5,001 nucleotides of DNA from Chloroflexota bacterium (GTDB lineage Bacteria; Chloroflexota; Anaerolineae; Aggregatilineales; UBA3940), in NCBI GenBank assembly GCA_024643825.1, contig JAHEME010000286.1, forward strand, positions 1-5,001. The letters are read 5' to 3'. Shown in pieces: positions 1-5,001 of the stretch. The stretch's first letter is position 1, and each line of letters starts with the position of its first letter. A model generated the notes under the pieces. The model saw nothing but the letters and a program-made list of their open reading frames with translations, ran no database searches and had not been told where the DNA came from. A program made the translations under genes and the position numbers.

Positions 1-1
1 G

Positions 2-436
2 CACGTATCCAGCGTGCGGCTGAGTGACATAGGAAGGATCGTACAGGAAGAATGGGAACAGACCGCCGTCCTGCGTCCGTACGTGGAGCTAGACGCGTCT
101 GTCGTGATGCCGAATCATTTTCACGGGATCGTGATGATTCAGGATGATGAAACAGATCTCGTTGGCGATGTAGGGGCAAGGCGCGCCTTGCCCCTACGCT
201 ATGCGCCCAGGAAGTTCGGTAAACCCCCGGCTCGTGCGCTTTCTTCGATAGTGGGTGGGTTCAAATCGGCGGTGACGCGACGCGTTAATGAACTCCGAGC
301 CACGCCCGGCGGGGTGATCTGGCAGCGCAACTACTATGAGCACATCATTCGTAATGAAGCGGAACTCGGCATGATCCGCACATACATTGAGGGGAATCCG
401 GGGCGGTGGATCGAGGATCGGTACTACATGCGATAG
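2..436 (+). CDS. REP-associated tyrosine transposase (RAYT, IS200-like), 5' end outside window
   Basis: RAYTs are single-domain HUH/Y1 nucleases that nick and join single-stranded DNA at REP-type hairpins; they usually occur as stable single-copy genes, not as classical insertion sequences. The HUH motif is visible as MPNHFHGIV (the two histidines at 116-118 and 122-124). The catalytic tyrosine region is WQRNYYEHIIR (tyrosines at 332-337), followed by the usual IRTYIEGNPGRW ending. The reading frame is open to the left edge, and the visible protein starts just before the family's conserved RLSDIGRIV segment, so roughly 35-50 N-terminal residues should lie upstream. The GTG at 14 is probably internal. 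A perfect palindrome encoding VGARRALPL interrupts the variable loop after the HUH motif (see repeat entry). Both catalytic motifs are intact, so the protein may be active. Family assignment is secure; activity is inferred. Confidence 0.9.
   Translation, partial: HVSSVRLSDIGRIVQEEWEQTAVLRPYVELDASVVMPNHFHGIVMIQDDETDLVGDVGARRALPLRYAPRKFGKPPARALSSIVGGFKSAVTRRVNELRATPGGVIWQRNYYEHIIRNEAELGMIRTYIEGNPGRWIEDRYYMR
170..197. repeat. Perfect 28-bp palindrome inside the RAYT gene (REP-like)
   Basis: The half-site GTAGGGGCAAGGCG is followed directly by its exact reverse complement, giving 14-bp arms with no spacer. It begins on a codon boundary and is translated as VGARRALPL. It lies in the non-conserved loop between the HUH motif and the SIVGGFKSAVTRR helix, where an insertion would be tolerated. 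REP/MITE-like repeats of this GTAGGGGC...GCCCCTAC style are, from memory, common in Chloroflexota and cyanobacterial genomes, and RAYTs act on such hairpins. The palindrome is certain; its identity as a mobile REP copy is inferred. Confidence 0.85.
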
Positions 437-451
437 TCCGTTGTTCCGCGC

Positions 452-481
452 AGATGCGGCGCATCTAATTGCTTAGATGCG
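452..481. repeat. Three alternating 7-bp elements forming competing hairpins
   Basis: AGATGCG (452-458), CGCATCT (460-466) and AGATGCG (475-481) lie in the gap between the RAYT gene and rsmA. The middle copy can pair with the left copy (a 15-bp near-palindrome with a one-base centre) or with the right copy (a 7-bp stem with an 8-base loop). The second pairing makes the better RNA hairpin. No T-run follows, so this is not a convincing intrinsic terminator. It may be an operator for rsmA, a REP-type end belonging to the RAYT, or a chance arrangement. Confidence 0.6.
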
Positions 482-482
482 T

Positions 483-488
483 TACAAT
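483..488 (+). promoter_or_regulatory. Possible -10 box (TACAAT) for leaderless rsmA
   Basis: TACAAT differs by one base from the TATAAT consensus and lies seven bases before the chosen rsmA start codon. This matches the -10 placement seen at leaderless transcripts. No Shine-Dalgarno sequence precedes that ATG, which agrees with a leaderless reading. No recognisable -35 element sits at 16-18 bases' spacing. Weak, sequence-only call. Confidence 0.3.
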
Positions 489-495
489 CCCCGGT

Positions 496-1341
496 ATGAA
501 CGCTCTTGAAACACTTCGCGACCTGGGGGTAGACCCCAAGAAGAGTCTCGGTCAGAACTTCATGACCGAGCCTGCCGCGCTGCGACGGATGCTGGACGCG
601 GCGGAGATTGAGCCGGACGACGTGGTATTAGAGATCGGGCCGGGACTCGGCGCGCTGACCGACCTGCTGGCGGAACGCGCCCGGCGGGTGGTGGCGGTCG
701 AGATCGACGGGCGGTTCGTGCCGTATCTGCGGGGGCGGTATGCGTCGATGCCGCACGTCGAGATCGTGCTTGGCGATATTCTGGAGATCGACATCGGGCA
801 CATCCTGGGGGCGGACGCGGATCGGTACAAAGTCGCCGCCAACCTGCCGTACTACATCACCTCGCCGATACTCCGTCACCTGCTGGAAGGCGCACACCCG
901 CCAAGTCTGCTGGTCGTCACCGTTCAATGGGAGGTCGCGCAGCGGATAACGGCGGCCCCCGGCGCGATGGGGCTGCTTTCGGTTGGGGTGCAGTTTTACG
1001 GATCGGCGACCATCGCGGGGAAGCTCAAACCGGGGAACTTCACCCCTGCACCGAACGTGGATTCGGCGATTGTGCAGATCGAAGCGCACCCGGACGGGCC
1101 GCCTCTCACGGGGGATGCGCGGGATCAGTTCTTCCGCATCGCGCGGGCGGGGTTCAGCCAGCCGCGCAAACAGCTTCGCAACAGCCTGGCGGCGGGATTA
1201 CACCTCGCGCCCGGCGATGTGGTAGACTGGTTGGGGACGGCAGGCATCGACCCACGACGCCGCGCTGAGACACTCTCAATTGATGACTGGCTGGCGGTGT
1301 ATCAGGCCGCCGAAGGGCGCATCGCGTCCCTGAATCCTTGA
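496..1341 (+). CDS. rsmA: 16S rRNA (adenine1518-N6/adenine1519-N6)-dimethyltransferase RsmA/KsgA
   Basis: RsmA transfers four methyl groups from S-adenosylmethionine to two adjacent adenines in the 3'-terminal helix of 16S rRNA, a late checkpoint in small-subunit assembly; its loss confers kasugamycin resistance. The 281-residue protein has the full family signature: KKSLGQNF (15-22), the SAM-binding loop EIGPGLG (46-52), the acidic end of strand 2 VVAVEID (65-71), GDILEID (93-99), catalytic NLPYY (116-120), PAPNVDSAIV (184-193) and the C-terminal FSQPRKQLRNSL (220-231). Length is normal. The ATG at 496 is chosen because MNALETLRDLGVDPKKSLGQNF matches the usual short N-terminus; an in-frame TTG at 469 would add nine unlikely residues. 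No Shine-Dalgarno is visible. It is followed after 32 bases by a small membrane-protein gene and may be co-transcribed with it. Confidence 0.97.
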   Translation: MNALETLRDLGVDPKKSLGQNFMTEPAALRRMLDAAEIEPDDVVLEIGPGLGALTDLLAERARRVVAVEIDGRFVPYLRGRYASMPHVEIVLGDILEIDIGHILGADADRYKVAANLPYYITSPILRHLLEGAHPPSLLVVTVQWEVAQRITAAPGAMGLLSVGVQFYGSATIAGKLKPGNFTPAPNVDSAIVQIEAHPDGPPLTGDARDQFFRIARAGFSQPRKQLRNSLAAGLHLAPGDVVDWLGTAGIDPRRRAETLSIDDWLAVYQAAEGRIASLNP

Positions 1342-1373
1342 CCCTTGATCCGATTGCACAATGGATGAACGTA

Positions 1374-1577
1374 ATGACAGACGCACAGAACGTACCTGCT
1401 GATTCGGCTCCCTCGCGGCGGCGCATCGCGCTGACCGTACTGATCCTGATCGGGTTGATCATCGTTGGAATCCTGATCGGCATCTTCAGCGTATTGTGGG
1501 GCGGGCCTGTCGTGCCGCCACCGGAGAGCTTCGCACCCGGTTTGCGGATCGTGGCTTGCCTCGGAGGGGTGCTATGA
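1374..1577 (+). CDS. Small single-pass membrane protein, unknown function
   Basis: This 67-residue protein is not recognised. It has a short polar N-terminus ending in three arginines (15-17), one strongly hydrophobic segment (about 18-41, rich in Ile, Leu and Val) and a Pro-rich tail beginning WGGPVVPPPESF. The arginines before the helix predict an N-terminus in the cytosol and the tail outside. Its stop codon overlaps the next gene's start by four bases (ATGA at 1574-1577), and the next gene's ribosome binding site lies inside its last codons, which supports it as a real, translated gene. The start is uncertain: ATG 1365 and TTG 1338 (the latter overlapping the rsmA stop) are in frame; ATG 1374 is preferred because a weak GGAT precedes it by seven bases. 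It may partner the following membrane protein. Confidence 0.65.
   Translation: MTDAQNVPADSAPSRRRIALTVLILIGLIIVGILIGIFSVLWGGPVVPPPESFAPGLRIVACLGGVL
1563..1568 (+). promoter_or_regulatory. Strong ribosome binding site that decides the start at 1574
   Basis: GGAGGG lies about six bases before ATG 1574, inside the end of the upstream gene. The downstream frame is open from an upstream GTG at 1496, but this site and the ATGA overlap make 1574 the likely start. Confidence 0.8.
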
Positions 1578-2335
1578 CCTCCTCGGAAGGGCGGCGGCGC
1601 GATTCGCGGCGCGGCTCCCGCACACGCATCGACCGCACGAATCGCAACATCCTGATCGGCGGGGCGGCAGTGATCGCGCTGGCGGTGGTGGCGTTGATCG
1701 TGGTGCTGCTGGTCTCCGAACAGGGCGCGACCAGCCACCGCGTCGAGGTGATCCCGCGCAACCTCGATGTGTGGGCTGTGTACCCCGACGGGCGCGTCGA
1801 GTTCGCTACTCTGTTTTACACGGGCGATCCCGCTGACCCGACGCAGAGCATCCAGACGCTGACTGCCGCGGGGCCATTGATCGCCGGGGAAGACTCGGTG
1901 ATCCGGCAGGCGGTGATCGGCGGGGAGGAAACGAGCGTCGAGGTGCGGCAGGGGCCGGGGCAGGACGCCAACCTGCAATTCCAGCTATTCACGATCACAC
2001 GACCGCCCAGCGCCGATCCGTATGGCGTGGATGTGATGACCAGCACCTCGCCCTACCTCAGCCGGACGGACTCAGGCGGGTATGAGATCGCGTTAGGCAA
2101 CGGGGATGCGGGGGCTTACTCGCAGGTGATCGTAGCGGTGGCGCTGCCGACGGGCTCGACGGTGGAAGAACCACCCGAACTCGCTTGGTATCGGGATGTG
2201 CGCGTTGGCGGCTGGCACGTCTACTACTTCGATACCACGCAGGAGCCAGCCAGCGCGTCGATCCGCATGACGTTCACGCCGGGGTCGAACACGCCGAAGC
2301 CGCCCGACGTGATGGTCGTCGATAAGCGGCGGTGA
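1574..2335 (+). CDS. Single-pass membrane protein with exported beta-rich domain, unknown function
   Basis: This 253-residue protein is not recognised. The first 24 residues contain nine arginines, followed by a hydrophobic segment at about 26-47 (ILIGGAAVIALAVVALIVVLLV). By the positive-inside rule the arginine-rich tail is cytosolic and the roughly 205-residue remainder is outside the membrane. That part alternates short hydrophobic stretches with Gly, Asp and Pro turns (for example WAVYPDGRVEFATLFY and GGWHVYYFDTT), as in a beta-sandwich; it has no cysteines and no catalytic motif that I recognise. It overlaps the previous gene by ATGA and has a strong ribosome binding site, so the two small membrane proteins are probably made together. 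Composition is GC-rich (one 60-base line at 2101 counts to 72 percent), in contrast to the genes that follow. A cell-envelope role is inferred only from topology. Confidence 0.8.
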   Translation: MTSSEGRRRDSRRGSRTRIDRTNRNILIGGAAVIALAVVALIVVLLVSEQGATSHRVEVIPRNLDVWAVYPDGRVEFATLFYTGDPADPTQSIQTLTAAGPLIAGEDSVIRQAVIGGEETSVEVRQGPGQDANLQFQLFTITRPPSADPYGVDVMTSTSPYLSRTDSGGYEIALGNGDAGAYSQVIVAVALPTGSTVEEPPELAWYRDVRVGGWHVYYFDTTQEPASASIRMTFTPGSNTPKPPDVMVVDKRR

Positions 2336-2347
2336 TTCCCCGTTATC

Positions 2348-2355
2348 AGGAGAGG
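2348..2355 (+). promoter_or_regulatory. Ribosome binding site for the gene at 2361
   Basis: AGGAGAGG lies five bases before ATG 2361, in the 25-base gap after the preceding stop codon. It is one of the strongest such sites in the window and fixes this start. Confidence 0.8.
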
Positions 2356-2360
2356 TTTCC

Positions 2361-3134
2361 ATGAGAAAACTGCTTCGAGCAATCTTCAAGCGCGACCATA
2401 TCCTGGTACTCTTGCTGGTGATTGGCGCAATTGTCGGAGCGACCGGAATCCCGCAGCGCTTTGGCTTTGGCTCTGAGCAAGTGATTCTTGCCCTGTTAGC
2501 GGTGCTGGCCTTAGATGCTCTCATAGAGAGGATTGGATATCTGGATCGAATTGAAAACGAGATTTCCGAATTGAAGAATCGGATTGATCCGCAGGCAAGG
2601 GCTAAAGACATCATCCATACCAGAGATGATATGCAACCGTTTGATGTGTGGCTCAACGAGACTGAGGAGCTTTGGGTATTCGGCAGGGATCTCAAGGAAC
2701 TTCTGTCACGCTATGGCAAACGCATTGCAGAGGCAGCATCGCAGGGGAAGAAGTTTCGCTTTCTGATCGTTGATCCCTCCGCAACAGAAGTAATCACGAC
2801 TATCTCTGCCAGCAGCTATTTAAGCTCCAGTCTAGAGAGGCGGCAGGCATCGATCCTCCAGGGGTTTGAAATCCTTCAGGAGATGGCTCGGACATACCCG
2901 GAAGCAGTGCAGGTCGCACTTGCCAACTGGGTTCCAACAAACTCGTATGTCATTGCCGATCCCTCGAAACAGCGCGGAAAGATGAGTTTGGAGGGATTTG
3001 GGTATAAAATAACTTCTGGACAGCGTCGCCATATGCTGCTGACAAAATCCTCAGACAAAGACATCTTTGAGTTCTACATGGGACAATGTGAGGCCATGTG
3101 GGAAGATGCACATAAGCGTCTTCCGATGGAGTAG
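2361..3134 (+). CDS. Two-TM, coiled-coil membrane protein with degenerate phospholipase-D-like cytosolic domain
   Basis: The 257-residue protein begins with a basic MRKLLRAIFKRD, then two hydrophobic segments (about 14-30 and 40-55) separated by a short loop. Both ends are therefore expected in the cytosol. A heptad-like pattern (L54, I58, L61, I64, I68, L71, I75) suggests a short coiled coil and oligomerisation. The rest (about 93-257) has a pattern I associate with PLD-like/DUF5919-type domains: ETEELWVFGRDLKELL, then GKKFRFLIVDPSATEV (129-144), NSYVIADPS (194-202), an EGFGYK turn, and a closing aromatic FYMGQCEAMWEDA helix. No HxK(x4)D motif is present, so it is probably a sensor or binding domain, not a lipase. 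It lies eight bases upstream of a Nudix gene, and the two are almost certainly co-translated. GC is clearly lower than in upstream genes. Domain identity is from memory and moderately sure; an effector or stress role is inference. Confidence 0.8.
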   Translation: MRKLLRAIFKRDHILVLLLVIGAIVGATGIPQRFGFGSEQVILALLAVLALDALIERIGYLDRIENEISELKNRIDPQARAKDIIHTRDDMQPFDVWLNETEELWVFGRDLKELLSRYGKRIAEAASQGKKFRFLIVDPSATEVITTISASSYLSSSLERRQASILQGFEILQEMARTYPEAVQVALANWVPTNSYVIADPSKQRGKMSLEGFGYKITSGQRRHMLLTKSSDKDIFEFYMGQCEAMWEDAHKRLPME

Positions 3135-3137
3135 GAA
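3133..3137 (+). promoter_or_regulatory. Ribosome binding site overlapping the upstream stop codon
   Basis: AGGAA lies five bases before ATG 3143 and shares two bases with the TAG stop of the preceding gene. This arrangement suggests translational coupling of the pair. Confidence 0.65.
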
Positions 3138-3142
3138 AGCTC

Positions 3143-3718
3143 ATGAAAGGTTACCCTCTAATCGTAGCAACCGACGCAACCAATACGGCGGTCTATGCGC
3201 TCGATTTCGAGACTATCCACGAGCAGGGAATTCCTCACCGTTCGGTTCATCTTGAGATTGTGGATCAGCAGGGGCGCTACCTCGTCTGGAACCGTTCTGA
3301 TGGACGGCTGGAGATCCCCGGTGGGCATGTAGATTGGCTTTCTGATCAGGATCGGGCCGAAACCTATGAAGAGGCTGGCGTCCGAGAGATCATCGAAGAG
3401 CTAAATCTTCTGGAAAACTGGGGGCTAGATTTTCCGAGTGCGTCTGAGAGGCTTCAGAAGCATCTCGACTTTGCTGCCCGACTGGAAAACAACGTTCCCA
3501 GCTCTCATGGGAAGAACCACGAATGGGTAACTGTATTCAAGCTCCAGTGGCAGCAGAGTTGGGGTAATCCATGTGATGCTGGCTGGATTTCGAGCAGCGA
3601 AATGAACGCGCCCCACTGGTTGTCTTTGACTGATATTCATCAGGAGAGCATGCAGGGAGTGGCGCACATCAATGCCGCACTGCGTCTTTTTCTACAGCGG
3701 CACAGGATTCCCGCATAA
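3143..3718 (+). CDS. Nudix hydrolase (isopentenyl-diphosphate-isomerase-like subgroup) with expanded Nudix box
   Basis: Nudix enzymes cleave nucleoside diphosphates linked to another moiety, using Mg ions held by the Nudix box. This 191-residue protein shows the fold's usual order: a strand HRSVHLEIVDQQGRYLVWNRS (32-52), then LEIPGGHVDW (56-65), then ETYEEAGVREIIEELNL (73-89), with the metal-binding glutamates E82, E85 and E86 present. The consensus is G-x5-E-x7-REUxEExGU; here G61 to E73 spans eleven residues, about six more than normal, and the usual glycine after EEL is asparagine (N88). The GGHVDW form resembles IDI/YfcD-like Nudix proteins. Length is typical for a stand-alone enzyme. It follows the membrane protein gene by eight bases and ends the run before a strong terminator. 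The substrate cannot be read from the sequence; an NDP-linked signal or damaged nucleotide processed alongside its membrane partner is inference. Confidence 0.9.
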   Translation: MKGYPLIVATDATNTAVYALDFETIHEQGIPHRSVHLEIVDQQGRYLVWNRSDGRLEIPGGHVDWLSDQDRAETYEEAGVREIIEELNLLENWGLDFPSASERLQKHLDFAARLENNVPSSHGKNHEWVTVFKLQWQQSWGNPCDAGWISSSEMNAPHWLSLTDIHQESMQGVAHINAALRLFLQRHRIPA

Positions 3719-3751
3719 GGTAAGCAAGAGTCCCGAATTTGTGGATTTCAG

Positions 3752-3790
3752 AAACACACAACCCCGGTCAATGCCGGGGCTGTGGTTTTT
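3752..3790 (+). terminator. Intrinsic terminator closing the plus-strand run
   Basis: CCCCGG (3762-3767) pairs with CCGGGG (3774-3779) around the loop TCAATG. The stem continues outward with one A-C mismatch and one bulged base: CACA pairs with TGTG, then CAAA with GTTT. A run of five T follows (3786-3790). Placed 33 bases after the Nudix stop codon, it fits termination of that run. On the other strand the hairpin is followed by the less T-rich TTGTGTGTTT, so it may also weakly stop the converging minus-strand gene. Confidence 0.85.
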
Positions 3791-3804
3791 CTGACTATTG
3801 ATTG

Positions 3805-5001
3805 CTACGGAGTGCACACATTTCCCTGGCAGTCATAGCAGACTGGAGCGGCTCCAGTGCCACTGCACTTACAGGGGCAGGTATTGCCATTATCTCCGCC
3901 ACGGTTATTGCCACCATCGTTATTGCCACCGTTGTTGTTGCCACCATCGTTATTTCCGCCGGTACTTCCCCCCGTCGAACCAGGGTCGCAGAGGGCGGCG
4001 TCATAGCATGCGCCTCCAATGCATACGGGGTTCACCCCGGCACATTGGGCAGCGGATTGGCACGGATCGTTGCAACCACCCTGACCATCACCCGGAGGGC
4101 GACAGGCGGGTTCGTTGGTTGGGTCTTCGTTTGCCAGGGTACAGCAGATTCCATCTCCCAGATCCAGAACACAGGGGCCGCCGGTGTCGCCGCCATCCGT
4201 GGCCGTCCCGGTGGTGGTTCCAGTTGAACTGGTTTGCCCAGTGGTGCCACCATCGTCCAATCCTACCGTATCACCGCCTGTGGTCGATCCGGCGGTATCA
4301 CCACCCGTGCCCGATCCACCTGTGTCGCTGCCCGCTGAATCTTCGCTGGAATAGGCGAGACCGGGCGGGATGGTCAGGGGAATCTGATCGCAGGAGCCAG
4401 TGATCGCTTCTTCCGGCGTATAGATGATGTATTCGACACTGAGCGGATCGCCCATCGCTTTCACGGTGAAGATGATCACATTCTGCCCATCACGGGCGCG
4501 GGCTGCATAGGTGTGCCCCTGCACGACAGTGACGCCATCCCGCTTGTAGGTCACTCCACCCGGCAGCGTGACGCGGTACAGCGGGGTGTCGCCGACCTCG
4601 CCGAGGTCGAGCAGACCTTGCTGCCCCTCCTGATCGCCCATGAAGATCGGCTGATTATCGGTCGTCAGCGCCCAGTACAGGTCGCTATCAGCCCCCTTTG
4701 CGTTCGTGATGAAATTGAGGCCGCCTTCCAGCCCGGTGGAAAGCGCGGCTGTATTGCTCTGCGGACACACGGGCAGGGTGATCTGCCAGCATTCCGTGGC
4801 AGGCGACTCCCCTACCTCGTTGAAGGACGAGATCGTGTACTGATAGGTAGCCCCACACCACGTATCGAGATCGCTAAAGGCCGGATGATTGGCGCTGGTA
4901 GCCCCGGCAAAGGTCAGCGGTTCTTCCTGATCGATGCGCTGACGGTATACACGGAAGCCAACTTCGTTGTCGCTGTTATCGGCCCATTGCACGAATATGT
5001 C
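3805..5001 (-). CDS. Exported modular protein: FnIII-like, Gly-rich and Cys-rich C-terminal part; 5' end outside window
   Basis: The minus-strand frame stays open to the right edge (DIF precedes the GTG at 4992), so the start and any signal peptide are not visible. Numbering residues from 4992: an FnIII-like segment (1-76) with the typical VQWADNSDNEVGFRVYR opening and YQYTISSFNEVGES strands; an unrecognised beta-rich segment (77-200) containing DLYWAL and GHTYAARARDG; a flexible Gly/Thr/Ser/Asp linker (about 215-272); a cysteine-rich segment (273-339) with ten cysteines, including a DPCQSAAQCAGVNPVCIGGAC motif; a GGNNx pentapeptide repeat (340-370); and a final cluster of six cysteines (371-395) starting TCPCKC. 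Such low-complexity linkers and paired cysteines point to an extracellular, disulfide-bonded, surface or matrix protein. No sorting signal or C-terminal membrane helix is seen. Export is inferred; no enzymatic function is assigned. Confidence 0.85.
   Translation of the reverse strand, partial: DIFVQWADNSDNEVGFRVYRQRIDQEEPLTFAGATSANHPAFSDLDTWCGATYQYTISSFNEVGESPATECWQITLPVCPQSNTAALSTGLEGGLNFITNAKGADSDLYWALTTDNQPIFMGDQEGQQGLLDLGEVGDTPLYRVTLPGGVTYKRDGVTVVQGHTYAARARDGQNVIIFTVKAMGDPLSVEYIIYTPEEAITGSCDQIPLTIPPGLAYSSEDSAGSDTGGSGTGGDTAGSTTGGDTVGLDDGGTTGQTSSTGTTTGTATDGGDTGGPCVLDLGDGICCTLANEDPTNEPACRPPGDGQGGCNDPCQSAAQCAGVNPVCIGGACYDAALCDPGSTGGSTGGNNDGGNNNGGNNDGGNNRGGDNGNTCPCKCSGTGAAPVCYDCQGNVCTP
3890..3964. 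repeat. 15-bp tandem repeat (five units) encoding GGNNx
   Basis: Five consecutive 15-base units begin at 3890, 3905, 3920, 3935 and 3950. The three central ones are near-identical (TTATTGCCACCATCG, TTATTGCCACCGTTG, TTGTTGCCACCATCG). Read on the minus strand they encode GGNND, GGNNN, GGNND, GGNNR and GGDNG. The period is a multiple of three, so gain or loss of units would keep the gene in frame. Confidence 0.85.
4268..4321. repeat. 27-bp direct repeat (two units) in the Gly/Thr linker
   Basis: Two adjacent 27-base units begin at 4268 and 4295, both opening GTATCACC and sharing a central CGATCC; about 20 of 27 positions agree. On the minus strand they encode the paired linker motifs GSGTGGDT and GSTTGGDT. 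A third, weaker copy may follow at 4322. This looks like an older in-frame duplication within the linker. Confidence 0.6.

Noticed and set aside
628..1089. Minus-strand open frame antisense to rsmA
   Set aside because: rsmA is fully supported by conserved motifs across this region; the antisense protein is Arg/Asp/His-rich with no recognisable motif.
1338..1362. TTGACC followed by CACAAT as a promoter after rsmA
   Set aside because: The spacing is only 13 bases, too short for a normal promoter, and TTGACC is formed by the rsmA stop region.
1496..1573. N-terminal extension of the beta-rich membrane protein from GTG 1496
   Set aside because: The strong ribosome binding site at 1563-1568 and the ATGA overlap favour ATG 1574; the extension would overlap the upstream gene by 82 bases.
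1154..1978. Minus-strand open frame of 274 codons
   Set aside because: It lies antisense to rsmA and two plus-strand genes with good signals. Its protein is rich in Arg, Pro and His, as expected from the reverse of GC-rich coding DNA, and shows no domain.
3842..3858. Near-perfect palindrome ACTGGAGC-G-GCTCCAGT
   Set aside because: It lies inside the minus-strand coding sequence near its 3' end and encodes ordinary linker residues; a one-base centre cannot loop without losing pairs. A weak role in mRNA folding cannot be excluded.
3798..4403. Plus-strand frames opposite the Cys/Gly-rich gene
   Set aside because: The His/Arg/Cys-rich or Ala/Thr/Val-rich translations are shadows of the repetitive minus-strand gene; they have no ribosome binding site and follow directly after a terminator.
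1..5001. CRISPR array, tRNA or rRNA gene, riboswitch
   Set aside because: No spaced identical repeats, no cloverleaf-like or rRNA-like stretches, and no recognisable riboswitch core; nearly all of the window is accounted for by coding sequence.

Overview
The window reads as bacterial chromosome with moderately high GC. It has six coding regions on the plus strand and one on the minus strand, and no gene-free stretch longer than about 90 bases. The taxonomic guess is a Chloroflexota (Anaerolineae-like) bacterium. It rests on the RAYT style, single-pass proteins with long beta-rich exported domains, and a Gly/Asn/Cys-rich exported protein with an FnIII-like start. This is impression, not proof.

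Left edge (1-495): the 3' part of a REP-associated tyrosine transposase (RAYT, IS200-like HUH/Y1 family), whose start lies outside the window. A perfect 28-bp palindrome sits inside its coding sequence, in frame. The 59-bp gap to the next gene carries three copies of a 7-bp element in alternating orientation and a possible -10 box close to the next start.

Centre left (496-2335): rsmA (ksgA), the 16S rRNA dimethyladenosine transferase, complete with all expected motifs. It is followed by two genes for single-pass membrane proteins of unknown function. These two overlap by four bases (ATGA) and are probably translationally coupled.

Centre right (2361-3718): two closely spaced genes with good ribosome binding sites and visibly lower GC. 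The first encodes a protein with two membrane segments, a short coiled coil and a cytosolic domain resembling catalytically degenerate phospholipase-D-like domains. The second encodes a Nudix hydrolase with an expanded Nudix box. They look like one functional unit, possibly a membrane-effector plus nucleotide-hydrolase module; this is the best candidate for an undescribed system here. A clear intrinsic terminator (3752-3790) closes the plus-strand run.

Right edge (3805-5001, minus strand): the C-terminal part of an exported modular protein. It has an FnIII-like segment, an unrecognised beta-rich segment, a Gly/Thr/Asp linker, a cysteine-rich segment, a GGNNx pentapeptide repeat and a final cysteine cluster. 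Its start lies beyond the window, and it converges on the plus-strand run at the terminator.
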